Assembly (NCBI RefSeq): GCF_014641735.1
Contig: NZ_BMIH01000001.1
Span: 496,001-560,000, forward strand
From: Sphingomonas metalli
GTDB lineage: Bacteria > Pseudomonadota > Alphaproteobacteria > Sphingomonadales > Sphingomonadaceae
Reading direction: 5' to 3'
DNA length: 64,000 bases
A program made the translations under genes and the position numbers. Numbering within the stretch: position 1 is the stretch's first letter; every line of letters begins with the position of its first letter. The notes beneath the pieces are model-generated. The model saw only the letters and a program-made list of their open reading frames with translations. It was not told the origin of the DNA and ran no database searches. Of the stretch, positions 39,346 to 48,474 are shown piece by piece.

Positions 39346-40371
39346 ATGCGTATCGCGCTCGTGTCCGACGCCTGGACGCCGCAGGTCAACGGCGTGGTCC
39401 GCACGCTGACCACCACCCTCGCGCGGCTCGCCGCGCGCGGGCACGACGTGACGACCATCGTCCCGTCCGACTTCCGCACCCTGCCCTGCCCCGGCTATGG
39501 CGAAATCCGGCTGGCGCTCGCCCCCGGCCGCGCGGTGGCGCGGCGGCTGGGCGAGGCGATGCCGGACGCGGTGCATATCGCCACCGAAGGGCCGCTGGGC
39601 TGGGCGGCGCGGCGCTGGTGCCTCTCCCAGGGCCTGCCCTTTACCACCTCGTTCCACACGCGCTTCGCCGATTATCTGGCGGTGCGCACGCACCTGCCCG
39701 CCGAGCTGTTCTGGACGACGCTCGACCGGTTCCACCGCCCGGCCGCACGGGTCTTCGTCGCCACGCCGACGCTGGAAAAGGAGTTGGCCGGGCGCGGCTA
39801 TGCGCGGCTGCACCGCTGGGGCCGCGGGGTGGACCTGTCGTCCTTCACGCCGGCGGGGGAACGGCATCCGGAGATCGCGGCGATGGCCGGGCCGGTGCTG
39901 CTTCATGTCGGCCGCGTCGCGCCGGAGAAGAATATCGAGGCGTTCCTCGCGCTCGACGTGCCAGGCACCAAGGTGGTGGTCGGCGACGGCCCGGCGCGGG
40001 CCGGGCTGGAGCAGCGCTACCCGCAGGCGCGCTTCCTGGGGGCTCTGCATGGCCCGCCACTGGCGGCGGCCTATCGCAGCGCCGATGTGCTGGTCTTTCC
40101 CAGTCGCACCGACACGTTCGGGCTGGTGATGGCCGAGGCGCTGGCGAGCGGCACGCCCGTCGCCGCCTATCCGGTGGCGGGTCCGGTGGATGTGGTGACC
40201 GACGCGGCGATCGGCGCGCTGGACGAGGATCTGGCAGCCGCCGTCACCCGCGCCCTCGCCTGCGACCGGGCCGCCTGCGCGGCGGCGGGGCGGCTGTTCG
40301 ACTGGGAGCGCTGCACCGACCAGTTCCTCGCGGGTCTGAGCCCGGTGATGGCGGAGCGGCTGGCGGCCTAG
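39346..40371 (+). CDS. GT4 glycosyltransferase (SqdX/MgtA-like glycolipid type)
   Basis: 341 residues with a GT-B layout. The N-terminus is MRIALVSDAWTPQVNGVVRT and the acceptor domain has SFHTRFADYLAVRT. The donor domain has LHVGRVAPEKNIEAFL and the E-x7-E-type motif FPSRTDTFGLVMAEALASG. The N-terminal blocks resemble glycosyltransferases that glycosylate diacylglycerol or related lipids. It follows the LpxH-like gene by 17 bp, suggesting a shared role in glycolipid synthesis. Sugar and acceptor are not determined. Confidence 0.75.
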   Translation: MRIALVSDAWTPQVNGVVRTLTTTLARLAARGHDVTTIVPSDFRTLPCPGYGEIRLALAPGRAVARRLGEAMPDAVHIATEGPLGWAARRWCLSQGLPFTTSFHTRFADYLAVRTHLPAELFWTTLDRFHRPAARVFVATPTLEKELAGRGYARLHRWGRGVDLSSFTPAGERHPEIAAMAGPVLLHVGRVAPEKNIEAFLALDVPGTKVVVGDGPARAGLEQRYPQARFLGALHGPPLAAAYRSADVLVFPSRTDTFGLVMAEALASGTPVAAYPVAGPVDVVTDAAIGALDEDLAAAVTRALACDRAACAAAGRLFDWERCTDQFLAGLSPVMAERLAA

Positions 40372-40397
40372 AGCTGGATGACCGCACATCGACCCGT

Positions 40398-40583
40398 TCG
40401 TGCTGGGCGACGTCGAAGGACGGGTGAGTCTCGGGCCCTTCGACTGCGCTCAGGGCGAACGGTCAGAAGTGAGTCAACGCCAGATCATCTTGCTCCAGGG
40501 GGCCAGCCGGCCCCCGCCTTTGCGGGTCAGGCGAAGCGGCATCAATCAGCCCAGCCGTCACCCCGGCGTTCCCCGGGGTGACG
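40398..40583. repeat. Two short palindromic repeats after the GT4 gene
   Basis: CCCTTCGACTGCGCTCAGGG at 40436-40462 has a diverged inverted partner at 40398-40424. A single CGTCACCCCGGCG..GGGGTGACG hairpin sits at 40556-40583. Confidence 0.6.
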
Positions 40584-40604
40584 AGAAGAAGACAACTCCC
40601 CCGG

Positions 40605-42935
40605 CTACGGCACCAGCCGCATCCGCCACTTGGCCGGTCCGGGCAGAAACGGCGTCGCCCGGCCGTCTTCCCAATCGCGATGGCCGGCGAGATAATAGGG
40701 ACTGACGGGATTGCCCGACTGGCCGGACGGCATGTGGAACAGTCCCTCCCCCTCGTGCCCGGGCGAGACGGCGAAGCGCTCGCTGGCGCCGAAGCCGGGC
40801 GCCTGCGCCCGCACGACGCCGCTGTCGCCGGGCAGGGCGCGATCGGCGGGATCGGTCAGCCAGCCGAGCCCCGGCACATTGCGGGCGAGCGGATGGCGGA
40901 CCGCGGCGGGGGATGCCGCGCCCCAGCTGAAGACGTCGAGGCCGCCCGCCTCTTCCACATCGGTCGCCACGCGCAGGAGCGCCGCATCGACGAAGCCGCG
41001 CCAGTCGTGCCGGCCCGGCGGCACCAGATGCGCGGGCTGCTCGGTCAGCAGGCGGCGCAGCGCGCCCTCGCTGGCGGGGATCAGGTAATTGGCCTGCCAG
41101 CCCGGCGTGCCGCCCATATAGCGGGCATAGGCATCGGCCAGCGCCGCCTGACGGAATGCGGCGATCAGGCGATAGCCGACCGAGCCGGTCTCCGCCCGCC
41201 CGTCCCAGGCCGCGACCGGCGCGGCCATTGCGGAGAGACGCGCGTCGCCGGTCCGGGCGCGCAGTTCGGCGAGCAGGCGCTGCTGCCACCAGCGGTTGCG
41301 CAGGCTGGTGGTGTCGAGCTGGATGGACAGGAAGTCGCGCGGGGTGAAACGGTCGGCGGCGAACAGCCGCTCGCGGATGCGCAGCGCCCGCGCGCCGGTA
41401 TCGTATCCTCCGTCACCCAGCCGAGCATAGGCGGCGCCGCCCACGACCCGGGCATTGGCGGTCCAGAGCCGCCCGTCGGCGGGGTCGATGACGGTCGGGA
41501 TCGCCTGAGGCGGCAGCATGCCGCGCCAGCCCCGCCGCCCGTCCGCCAGGCTGACCGCGTCGCGCCCGTCATAGCCGAAGCGCGCGGGCACCTGCCCCAT
41601 CACCGTCCAGCCGATATGACCGTCACGATCGCCGACCATCAGGTTCTGCTGGGGCAGCGCGGCGGAATGGGCGATGGCGATGGCCTCGCCGACCGACCGG
41701 GCGCGCTCCATCGCGACGAAGGAGGCAAGCTTCACCGCGTCGCGCGCATGCGCGGTCCAGCGCATCGCGATGCGGCGGCCAAAGGCGTCGACAGCGACGA
41801 TCGGGCCCCAGATCGTCTCCTCGACGGAGACGGTTCGGCACGCCGTCTTGACGCAGAAGGGCTGGGCGACGCGGCGGATCGGCTGGTCGCCACGGGCGGT
41901 CCGATACCAGCCGGGCCGGCCGTGTGCGGGCTCCACCACGATCGCATCGGCCGTGTCGATATAGCTGTTGGTGAATCCCCAGGCGATATGCCCGTTGCTG
42001 CCCGCGACGACCGTCGGCGTGCCGGGCAGCGTCACCCCGGTGATGTCGAGTGGCCCGCCTTCGCCGCGCACCACGATGCGGGCGCGATACCACATGCCGG
42101 GGACGCGGATGCCGAGATGCATGTCGTTGGCGACGAGTGCACCGCCGCTCGAGGAGAGCCGCCCCGCCACCGCCCAGTTGTTGCTGCCCGGCACCGCCGG
42201 CTCCGGGCCGGGTGCGGGAACACCCGGTGCGGCCTGCGGGGCGAAGCGTGCCGGCAGCGGCGGCAGGGACAGACGCGAGCCGTCGATCGGCGCGTCGAGC
42301 GGGGTCGCGGAGGGGTAGAGAAGATCGGCGAAGGCCCGTCCACCCCGGCGCGCCGCCCGCGCCCGGAAGAGTTCGGTCTTGGGTAGCGACGGCTGGAGGT
42401 TGAGGTACATGGCGAAGACGGCGAGCACCGTATCCTCCGCACGCCAGGGCGCGGGCTCGGCGCGGAGCAGCGCATATTCGAAGGGCGTGGCGGACAGATC
42501 ACCGAGCCCGCGATTGACCCCCGCGACGTAGCGGTCGAGCAACGCCCGCTCCGCCGGCGCCATCCGCGCGACGATGCCGCGGGCGCGGGCGCGGAATCGG
42601 TGCGCGAGGACGGCGCGGTCCGCGTAAACGGTCGCCGCGCCGAACAGTTGCGACAGCTCGCCGGCGGCGACACGGCGCAGCCCGTCCATCTCGAAGAAGC
42701 GCTCCTGCGCATGAAGATAGCCGAGCGCATAGGCGGCGTCGGCGCGGCTGGCAGCGGTGATGGTGGGGACGCCGGCGGCGTCGCGCGCGATGGCGACGGA
42801 TGCGGCGAGGCCGGGCGCACGGACCTCTCCCGTCAGCCGCGGGCGTGCGCCATAGAGGTGCCAGGCGAACAGCGCCGCTACCAGCAGCAGCAACGCCGCC
42901 CCGAGCCATAGCGCCCAACGCCCGATCCTCGCCAT
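40605..42935 (-). CDS. Penicillin acylase family (Ntn) hydrolase
   Basis: 776 residues. An N-terminal hydrophobic anchor (GRWALWLGAALLLLVAALFA) is followed by an alpha-subunit region (ALGYLHAQERFFEMDGLRRV), a proline-rich linker and the autoprocessing site PGSNNWAVAG, where serine becomes the catalytic N-terminus of the beta chain. MHLGIRVPGMWYRARI and WGFTNSYIDTADAIV are conserved family blocks. Members hydrolyse amides of aromatic acids or long-chain acyl groups, including N-acyl-homoserine lactones; the substrate here is unknown. The ATG at 42935 is preferred over 42944, having AGGGG at suitable spacing. Confidence 0.85.
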   Translation of the reverse strand: MARIGRWALWLGAALLLLVAALFAWHLYGARPRLTGEVRAPGLAASVAIARDAAGVPTITAASRADAAYALGYLHAQERFFEMDGLRRVAAGELSQLFGAATVYADRAVLAHRFRARARGIVARMAPAERALLDRYVAGVNRGLGDLSATPFEYALLRAEPAPWRAEDTVLAVFAMYLNLQPSLPKTELFRARAARRGGRAFADLLYPSATPLDAPIDGSRLSLPPLPARFAPQAAPGVPAPGPEPAVPGSNNWAVAGRLSSSGGALVANDMHLGIRVPGMWYRARIVVRGEGGPLDITGVTLPGTPTVVAGSNGHIAWGFTNSYIDTADAIVVEPAHGRPGWYRTARGDQPIRRVAQPFCVKTACRTVSVEETIWGPIVAVDAFGRRIAMRWTAHARDAVKLASFVAMERARSVGEAIAIAHSAALPQQNLMVGDRDGHIGWTVMGQVPARFGYDGRDAVSLADGRRGWRGMLPPQAIPTVIDPADGRLWTANARVVGGAAYARLGDGGYDTGARALRIRERLFAADRFTPRDFLSIQLDTTSLRNRWWQQRLLAELRARTGDARLSAMAAPVAAWDGRAETGSVGYRLIAAFRQAALADAYARYMGGTPGWQANYLIPASEGALRRLLTEQPAHLVPPGRHDWRGFVDAALLRVATDVEEAGGLDVFSWGAASPAAVRHPLARNVPGLGWLTDPADRALPGDSGVVRAQAPGFGASERFAVSPGHEGEGLFHMPSGQSGNPVSPYYLAGHRDWEDGRATPFLPGPAKWRMRLVP

Positions 42936-43029
42936 GCCGCCCATCCCCTGTCGTGGCGACGCAGGCTTGCAGGTGGCGGGGTGGAGGGCAAGGGTGTTGG
43001 GAGCGTGAAATCTCTTCAACACACCCCGG

Positions 43030-43112
43030 CCGTCACTTCGGCGAACGCCGGGATCTCCATCGGCTCTGGCCCCGCGCTCCACCCGGAGGCCCCAGCCTGC
43101 GCTGGGGCGACG
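43030..43112. repeat. REP-like inverted doublet
   Basis: CCGTCACTTCGGCGAACGCC on the left and GGCCCCAGCCTGCGCTGGGG on the right, upstream of the acylase gene and downstream of a GT4 gene. Confidence 0.7.
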
Positions 43113-43154
43113 ATGAGTGAGGAAAGTTTGTCGCCGCTACGTGCCCCGCGCCGG

Positions 43155-44162
43155 TCACCCGCCCAGGATGCGCCGGTACAGCGCGATATACGCATCCGCC
43201 ATCCGTTCGACGCTGAACCGCTCCGCCACGCGCGCGCGGCAGGCGGCGCGGTCGAGCGTGTCGATGCGGGCGATCGCATCGGCCGCCTCGGCCGGCGTAT
43301 CGATCAGATAGCCGGTCACGCCGTCCTCGATCAGCTCGGCCATCGAGCCCCGGCGGGTGGCGATGACGGGGGTGCCGCAGGCCATGGCCTCGACCACCGA
43401 GAGGCCGAACGGCTCGTCGAAGTCGATCAGGTGGAGGAGCGCGCGGGCCTGGCCCAGCGCCCGCAGCCGCGCCGCGCCGCCGACCGGGCCGTGATAGCGG
43501 ATCGTATCGGAAAGGTGCGGCATCACCTCGCGCTCGTGGTAGCCCCCGTCCTGCACGATGCCATAGAGGTCGAGCCGCCGACCGGCCGCTCGCGCTGCGG
43601 CGATGGCATGGCCTGCACCCTTGTCGGGATGGATGCGGCCGAAGAAGAGCAGGTCGTCCGAACCTGCGGGATCGAAGGGGAAATCCTCCAACGGAATGCC
43701 GTGGTGGATGGTCGCGGCATAGCGGAGCGCAGGATGCCGGTCGGCCTCGCTGATCGCGACGTAATGGACGCGGTCCTGATAGGGTTCGTACATCGGCAGG
43801 ATGCGGTCGGACGAGAAGCCGTGAATGGTCGTGACCATCGGCGTCGACACCAGCGGCGCGAAGGCATGGGCGGGGAAATCCGCCTGATTGTGAATGAGGT
43901 CGAACCGGTCGGCCTGTGCGAACAGGTGCGAGAGGTGGCGATGTTCCCAGACCTTCGCGTCGACCGAAGGGTCTTCCGAATAGGGTGCGGGCACCACCGC
44001 ATCCAGCCGCGCGGTGGTGATACTGTCCTGCGTGGCGAAGAGGGTGATGTCGATGCCGCGGGCGACCAAGGCTTCGGTCAACAGGCTCGTGACCAGCTCC
44101 CAGGGGCCGTACTGGCGCGGCGGGGTGCGCCACGCGATCGGCGCGAGCATCGCGACCCTCAT
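43155..44162 (-). CDS. GT4 glycosyltransferase coupled to a GH13 gene
   Basis: 335 residues with GT-B layout. The N-terminus MRVAMLAPIAWRTPPRQYGP contains a short glycine loop, GWEL-like donor entry, and TIHGF. The donor domain has FFGRIHPDKGAGHAI and the motif FDEPFGLSVVEAMACGTP. It starts within the stop of the upstream GH13 gene (ATGA at 44159-44162), so the two are translationally coupled. A cytosolic glycosyltransferase paired with a glucosidase suggests glucan or glucoside metabolism; the product is unknown. Confidence 0.75.
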   Translation of the reverse strand: MRVAMLAPIAWRTPPRQYGPWELVTSLLTEALVARGIDITLFATQDSITTARLDAVVPAPYSEDPSVDAKVWEHRHLSHLFAQADRFDLIHNQADFPAHAFAPLVSTPMVTTIHGFSSDRILPMYEPYQDRVHYVAISEADRHPALRYAATIHHGIPLEDFPFDPAGSDDLLFFGRIHPDKGAGHAIAAARAAGRRLDLYGIVQDGGYHEREVMPHLSDTIRYHGPVGGAARLRALGQARALLHLIDFDEPFGLSVVEAMACGTPVIATRRGSMAELIEDGVTGYLIDTPAEAADAIARIDTLDRAACRARVAERFSVERMADAYIALYRRILGG

Positions 44163-45730
44163 GCGATCACCAGTCCTTCATTGGGGTAGAGCATCCCCGG
44201 CTCTGTCGGTCCGTCCAGCGTCGAGATCAGCACCGTTCCATTCCATGGGATCGTCACCGGGCGGTCGGTGAGGTTGAGGAGGATGCGCAGCCGTTCGTCG
44301 CCTTCGCTCCGCTCATAGGCGAGCACGCCAACGGGCGCGTCGAGCAGCGCGAAGTCGCCGATATGGAGCGCCGGATGCGCGCGACGCAGGGCCAGCAACC
44401 GGCGGTAGAGGTGCAGCATCGAGAGCGGGTCCGCCTCCTGCGCCGCGACGTTGCGCCTCGGCCAGTCCGGGTTGAGCGGCAGCCATGGCTCGACGGTGCT
44501 GAAGCCGGCATGGGGCGAGGCGTCCCATGGCATGGGCGTGCGCGAACGGTCGCGACCGATGCCCTTGCCGGGCTGGCGCAGATCCTGCGGGTCGCGGACG
44601 CGATCCCCGGGAATATCGACGCGGCCGATGCCGAGCTCGTCGCCCTGGTAGAGGGTGGGTGTACCGCGCAGCGTCAGCAGCAGCATCGCCGCGACCCGTG
44701 CCTGCGCCTCGCCGATGCGCGCGGCGATGCGGGGCGCGTCGTGGCTGCCGATCACCCAATTGGGCCAGCCATGATCGGGGAGCGACGCCTCATAGTCGGC
44801 GATCAGGCGGCGCAGAGTCGCGGCGTTCCAGTCATTCTCGATCAGCTGGAAGTTGAAGGGCAGATGGACCTGCGGCCGTTCGGGCGTGCCGTACCAGCGG
44901 GCGTGACGATCGTTGGGCAGGAAGATCTCGCCGATCAGCACCCGTTCGCCATAGCCGTCCGCCAGCGCGCGCATCTCGGCGGAGATGGCGTGCGCCTCGG
45001 GCTGGTCGGTGGAGTGGCGCTGGATGACGCGGTCGCGCTCGGTGCGGTCGGGCGTCCAGTCCGGATTGGCGGGATTGTCGGGCAGCCCCTCCGCCTTGAC
45101 GATGTGCCAGAGCACGTCGATGCGAAAGCCGTCGACGCCGCGATCGAACCAGAAGCGCATGACGTCGAGCATCGCCCGCTTCAGCTCCGGGTTGCGCCAG
45201 TTGAGGTCCGGCTGTTCCTTGAGGAAGGCGTGGAGATAATATTGGCCGGTCGCCTCGTCCCATTCCCAGGCCGAGCCGCCGAAATCGCTGATCCAGTTGT
45301 TGGGCGGGCCACCATCGGGTGCCGGATCGCGCCAGATATACCAGTCGCGCTTCGGATCGTTGCGCGACGACCGGCTCTCGACGAACCAGGGATGCCGGTC
45401 GGACGAGTGGTTCGGGACGAAATCGAGGATCAGCTTCAGCCCGCGCGCGTGAACCGCGGCGAGCAGCCGATCGAAGGCGGCCAAGTCCCCGAACAGCGGC
45501 TCGATCCCGCAATAATCGGCCACGTCATAGCCGAAATCGGCCATGGGCGAGGGGAAGATCGGCGACAGCCAGATCGCGTCGATGCCGAGCGAGGCGACAT
45601 GATCCAGCCGCGCCGCGATCCCGGCGATATCGCCGACCCCGTCACCGTCGCTGTCCTGGAAGGAGCGCGGATAGATCTGATAGACGACGCCGCTCTCCCA
45701 CCAGGGATGATTGCGGCCGGACGCGGTCAT
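44159..45730 (-). CDS. GH13 alpha-glucosidase (oligo-1,6-glucosidase type)
   Basis: 523 residues, cytosolic by lack of a signal peptide. It opens WWESGVVYQIYPRSFQDSDG and has the catalytic nucleophile in VDGFRIDVLWH, the acid/base glutamate in VLIGEIFLP and the transition-state aspartate in VIGSHDAPR. KLILDFVPNHSSDRHPWF is the conserved region I. The specificity loop and length fit alpha-glucosidase/oligo-1,6-glucosidase. The C-terminal beta domain is complete. It is coupled to the GT4 gene downstream. Confidence 0.88.
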   Translation of the reverse strand: MTASGRNHPWWESGVVYQIYPRSFQDSDGDGVGDIAGIAARLDHVASLGIDAIWLSPIFPSPMADFGYDVADYCGIEPLFGDLAAFDRLLAAVHARGLKLILDFVPNHSSDRHPWFVESRSSRNDPKRDWYIWRDPAPDGGPPNNWISDFGGSAWEWDEATGQYYLHAFLKEQPDLNWRNPELKRAMLDVMRFWFDRGVDGFRIDVLWHIVKAEGLPDNPANPDWTPDRTERDRVIQRHSTDQPEAHAISAEMRALADGYGERVLIGEIFLPNDRHARWYGTPERPQVHLPFNFQLIENDWNAATLRRLIADYEASLPDHGWPNWVIGSHDAPRIAARIGEAQARVAAMLLLTLRGTPTLYQGDELGIGRVDIPGDRVRDPQDLRQPGKGIGRDRSRTPMPWDASPHAGFSTVEPWLPLNPDWPRRNVAAQEADPLSMLHLYRRLLALRRAHPALHIGDFALLDAPVGVLAYERSEGDERLRILLNLTDRPVTIPWNGTVLISTLDGPTEPGMLYPNEGLVIA

Positions 45731-45839
45731 GCAGCTTCACCCCCCGGGGACCCGAACTCCTGTGTAACGATGGCGGGCGGCGGTGTATCCGCAGCCGGCC
45801 ATCGATCGAGGCTCGGCGGCGAAGGCGCCTCCCTCGCGG

Positions 45840-47063
45840 TCAGGCCACGAGACTCTTCAGCTCGATCGCCCGATCGCCAAGCGCGGCCGGGTCGGGCATC
45901 GCCGCTGCCTCCACCAGCTTTCGACCCTGCACATAGTCGCGCACCGCATTGACGCAGTCGAGCGCGATCACCGCGCCATCCTTCAGATAGATCACCGAGA
46001 AGGATCGGGTTGCCGGATCGCCGCGCAGCACGGCCTCGTCGTGCCCGGTCGACAGGCCGACCGTCTGCAGCTTGAGATCATACTGGTTCGACCAGAACCA
46101 GGGGACCGCGTCGTAATGCGCCGCAACACCGGCGATCGTCTTTGCCGCGACCCCGGCCTGGTCATTGGCGTTCTGGACGGACTCCAGCCGTATCTCCGCA
46201 CCGTCCGCGAAGCGGTTGGCATGGAGCGCGCAGTCGCCGATTGCGAAGATGTCGGGCAAGGAGGTGCGGCACTGCGCATCGACGCGCACGCCGTTGCCGC
46301 CCGCCGCCCCGGCCGCAAGCAGCGGGGCGACCGCGGGCACGATGCCGATCCCGACCAGCACCATGTCGGCGGGGATCAGCGTGCCGTCCGCGAGGCGCAC
46401 CCCCGTTACCCTGGCCTCGCCTTCGATGCAGGCGACCTGTGCATCGAGCCGCAGGTCGACGCCATGCGCCCGATGCTCCGCCTCGTAGAAGCGCGACAGC
46501 GGCTCGCCCGCGACGCGCGCCAGCACCCGCGGCAGGGCCTCGAGCAGGACGACGGACTTGCCGAGCTTGGTGAGGCAGGCGGCGGCCTCCAGCCCGATAT
46601 AGCCGCCGCCGATCACCGCGACGGTGCGGGTTGCGGGCAGTTCGGCGACGAGCCTGTCGACATCGGCACGGGTGCGAAGCGTATGGACGCCGGCAAGGTC
46701 ATGCCCGGCACAGGTAAGCCGTCGCGGCGCGCCGCCGGTCGCCCAGATCAGGTGGCGATAGCCGAGCATCGTACCGTCATCGAGGGTGACGCTGTGTCCG
46801 GCCGGATCGACGTGGACGACGCGCGCGCCGAGGCGCAGTGCGATACCGCGCTCCTCCCAGAAGCGAGCCGGGCGGATCAGCAGACGTTCGAAAGGCCGGT
46901 CGCCCGCCAGATAGTCCTTCGACAAAGGCGGCCGCTCATAGGGAAGCTCGGGCTCGTCGCCGATCATCAGGATCGACCCGGCGAACCCCGCCTGGCGCAA
47001 CGCGACCGCCGCCTGTGCGCCGCCATGGCCGGCGCCCACCACGATCACGTCGATCCGCTCCAT
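45840..47063 (-). CDS. FAD-dependent ferredoxin/putidaredoxin-type reductase
   Basis: 407 residues. Two dinucleotide-binding motifs ([12 protein letters not shown] for [15 protein letters not shown] for NAD(P)H) and the FAD-contacting DIFAIGDCA are present, with the class's [13 protein letters not shown] block. These reductases pass electrons to a [2Fe-2S] ferredoxin serving a cytochrome P450 or dioxygenase. No ferredoxin or oxygenase gene lies in the window, so the partner must be elsewhere. The start at 47063 ([10 protein letters not shown]) places the FAD motif at the N-terminus. Confidence 0.85.
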   Translation of the reverse strand: MERIDVIVVGAGHGGAQAAVALRQAGFAGSILMIGDEPELPYERPPLSKDYLAGDRPFERLLIRPARFWEERGIALRLGARVVHVDPAGHSVTLDDGTMLGYRHLIWATGGAPRRLTCAGHDLAGVHTLRTRADVDRLVAELPATRTVAVIGGGYIGLEAAACLTKLGKSVVLLEALPRVLARVAGEPLSRFYEAEHRAHGVDLRLDAQVACIEGEARVTGVRLADGTLIPADMVLVGIGIVPAVAPLLAAGAAGGNGVRVDAQCRTSLPDIFAIGDCALHANRFADGAEIRLESVQNANDQAGVAAKTIAGVAAHYDAVPWFWSNQYDLKLQTVGLSTGHDEAVLRGDPATRSFSVIYLKDGAVIALDCVNAVRDYVQGRKLVEAAAMPDPAALGDRAIELKSLVA

Positions 47064-47127
47064 CTCGCCTCTGCCCTTCACTGTCTGTCCGACCCATGGC
47101 GGGTCCGGCGGCGGCGGGCAACGGCCG

Positions 47128-48474
47128 CTATTCGATCACCCACTCCCACAGCGCCGCGTCCGTATCGGGCGAGACGAGGCGCAGATACCGCGCCGATGCG
47201 GGATGGCTGATCGCAATCGGCGAGCCTTGCCGTTCGGCCACCGGGGCCAGGGCGCGCCAGACCCTGCCGTCGTCCGACGCCTCGACGCCGAAGCGATAGG
47301 CGCGATTGGCGAATTCGGGCCGCACCTCGCTGCGGTGGACCGGCTGACGGCGGCCGAGATCGGCGACGAGCGCGGCACCGCGCCAGAGCGTCGCATAATT
47401 GTCGTCGACGGCCGCGTTGCCGCCGGGCGTCGGGCTGGTCCAGCGCAACCCCGCGTGGCGCGCGGGCGCCCAGCCCTGCACCGCGCCGCCGTGCGACGGG
47501 GTGACGGTGGCGATGCTGCCGTCGGGGCGAAGCGTCAGCGGATCGACCGCGACCTGGCGCAGTACCGCATCGCCCCCCTGGGGCCAGGGCAGCGCCTGGC
47601 GGTGGTAGAGGATGTAGCTGCGATCCTCCGACCGGAACACGGCGTGATGGCCTGGGCTGATGACATCGCGTGAGGCGTCGGTCTGGAGGATCGGGCTGTT
47701 CGCCGCCTCCCGGAAGGGGCCGAGCGGGGTATCACCGATCGCATAGCGGACCTTGTACGTGTCCTTGGTGGTGTTCCCGTCGCTATAGGTCAGCGCATAG
47801 CGGTCGCCGACGCGGACCATGAAGGGACCCTCGAAATAGTGCGCCGGCGTGACGTCGCGCGGCTCCCCGTCGAAGCTGACCATGTCGGGCTTGAGCCTGA
47901 CCGCGAAACAATGGCCGTTGACCCAGTTGAGCCCCGACCCCCAGTAGAGATAGGCGCTGCCGTCGCGATCGACGAACGCCTCCGCATCGATCATGTGGTA
48001 TTGCGGGGCGAAGTCGCGCGCGATCAGCGGCCGTCCGCCATGGGCGTCCCGCCATGGCCCGGCTGGCGACGGCGCGGTGCCGACCCACACCTCGCTGCCG
48101 ACCGACACGTACATGTACCAGCGGCCGTTCGCGGCCTTGACCACCGAGGGCGCCCAGACCTTCGCACCCCCCGAAGTCGGGCCGGTCGCGGCCTGCTTGG
48201 TTGGCCATTCGGGCGTCGAGAAGCGCCAGTCCCGCCCGTTGTCGGACGTCCACAGGCCCAGCCGGTCGTCGCCCCAGGGATCGATCGTCGCGAAGATGTA
48301 CCAGCGGCCGCCGTCGTGGACGATCGAGGGGTCGGCGAAATAGCCCGGCAGCACCGGATTGCCGCGATGGGGCGCGTCCCATCGCGGCGCGTCTGCCGGG
48401 GTCCCGGATCCGCCCGCCTCCGCTGCGCCGGCCAGCAGAAGCAGGAACAGCGGCGAGAGGCGGGCGGGCGTCAT
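47128..48474 (-). CDS. GH43 glycosidase with C-terminal carbohydrate-binding-like domain
   Basis: 448 residues, exported (signal [20 protein letters not shown]). The five-blade propeller shows the catalytic base in [11 protein letters not shown], the pKa-modulating aspartate in [14 protein letters not shown] and the acid in [13 protein letters not shown]. The last ~110 residues ([11 protein letters not shown], then [19 protein letters not shown]) resemble an F5/8C-like sugar-binding domain. GH43 members remove arabinofuranose, xylose or galactose. It overlaps the GH51 gene (TGATG at 48472-48476), so both are co-translated. Arabinofuranosidase or exo-galactanase activity are the main options. 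Confidence 0.85.
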   Translation of the reverse strand: MTPARLSPLFLLLLAGAAEAGGSGTPADAPRWDAPHRGNPVLPGYFADPSIVHDGGRWYIFATIDPWGDDRLGLWTSDNGRDWRFSTPEWPTKQAATGPTSGGAKVWAPSVVKAANGRWYMYVSVGSEVWVGTAPSPAGPWRDAHGGRPLIARDFAPQYHMIDAEAFVDRDGSAYLYWGSGLNWVNGHCFAVRLKPDMVSFDGEPRDVTPAHYFEGPFMVRVGDRYALTYSDGNTTKDTYKVRYAIGDTPLGPFREAANSPILQTDASRDVISPGHHAVFRSEDRSYILYHRQALPWPQGGDAVLRQVAVDPLTLRPDGSIATVTPSHGGAVQGWAPARHAGLRWTSPTPGGNAAVDDNYATLWRGAALVADLGRRQPVHRSEVRPEFANRAYRFGVEASDDGRVWRALAPVAERQGSPIAISHPASARYLRLVSPDTDAALWEWVIE

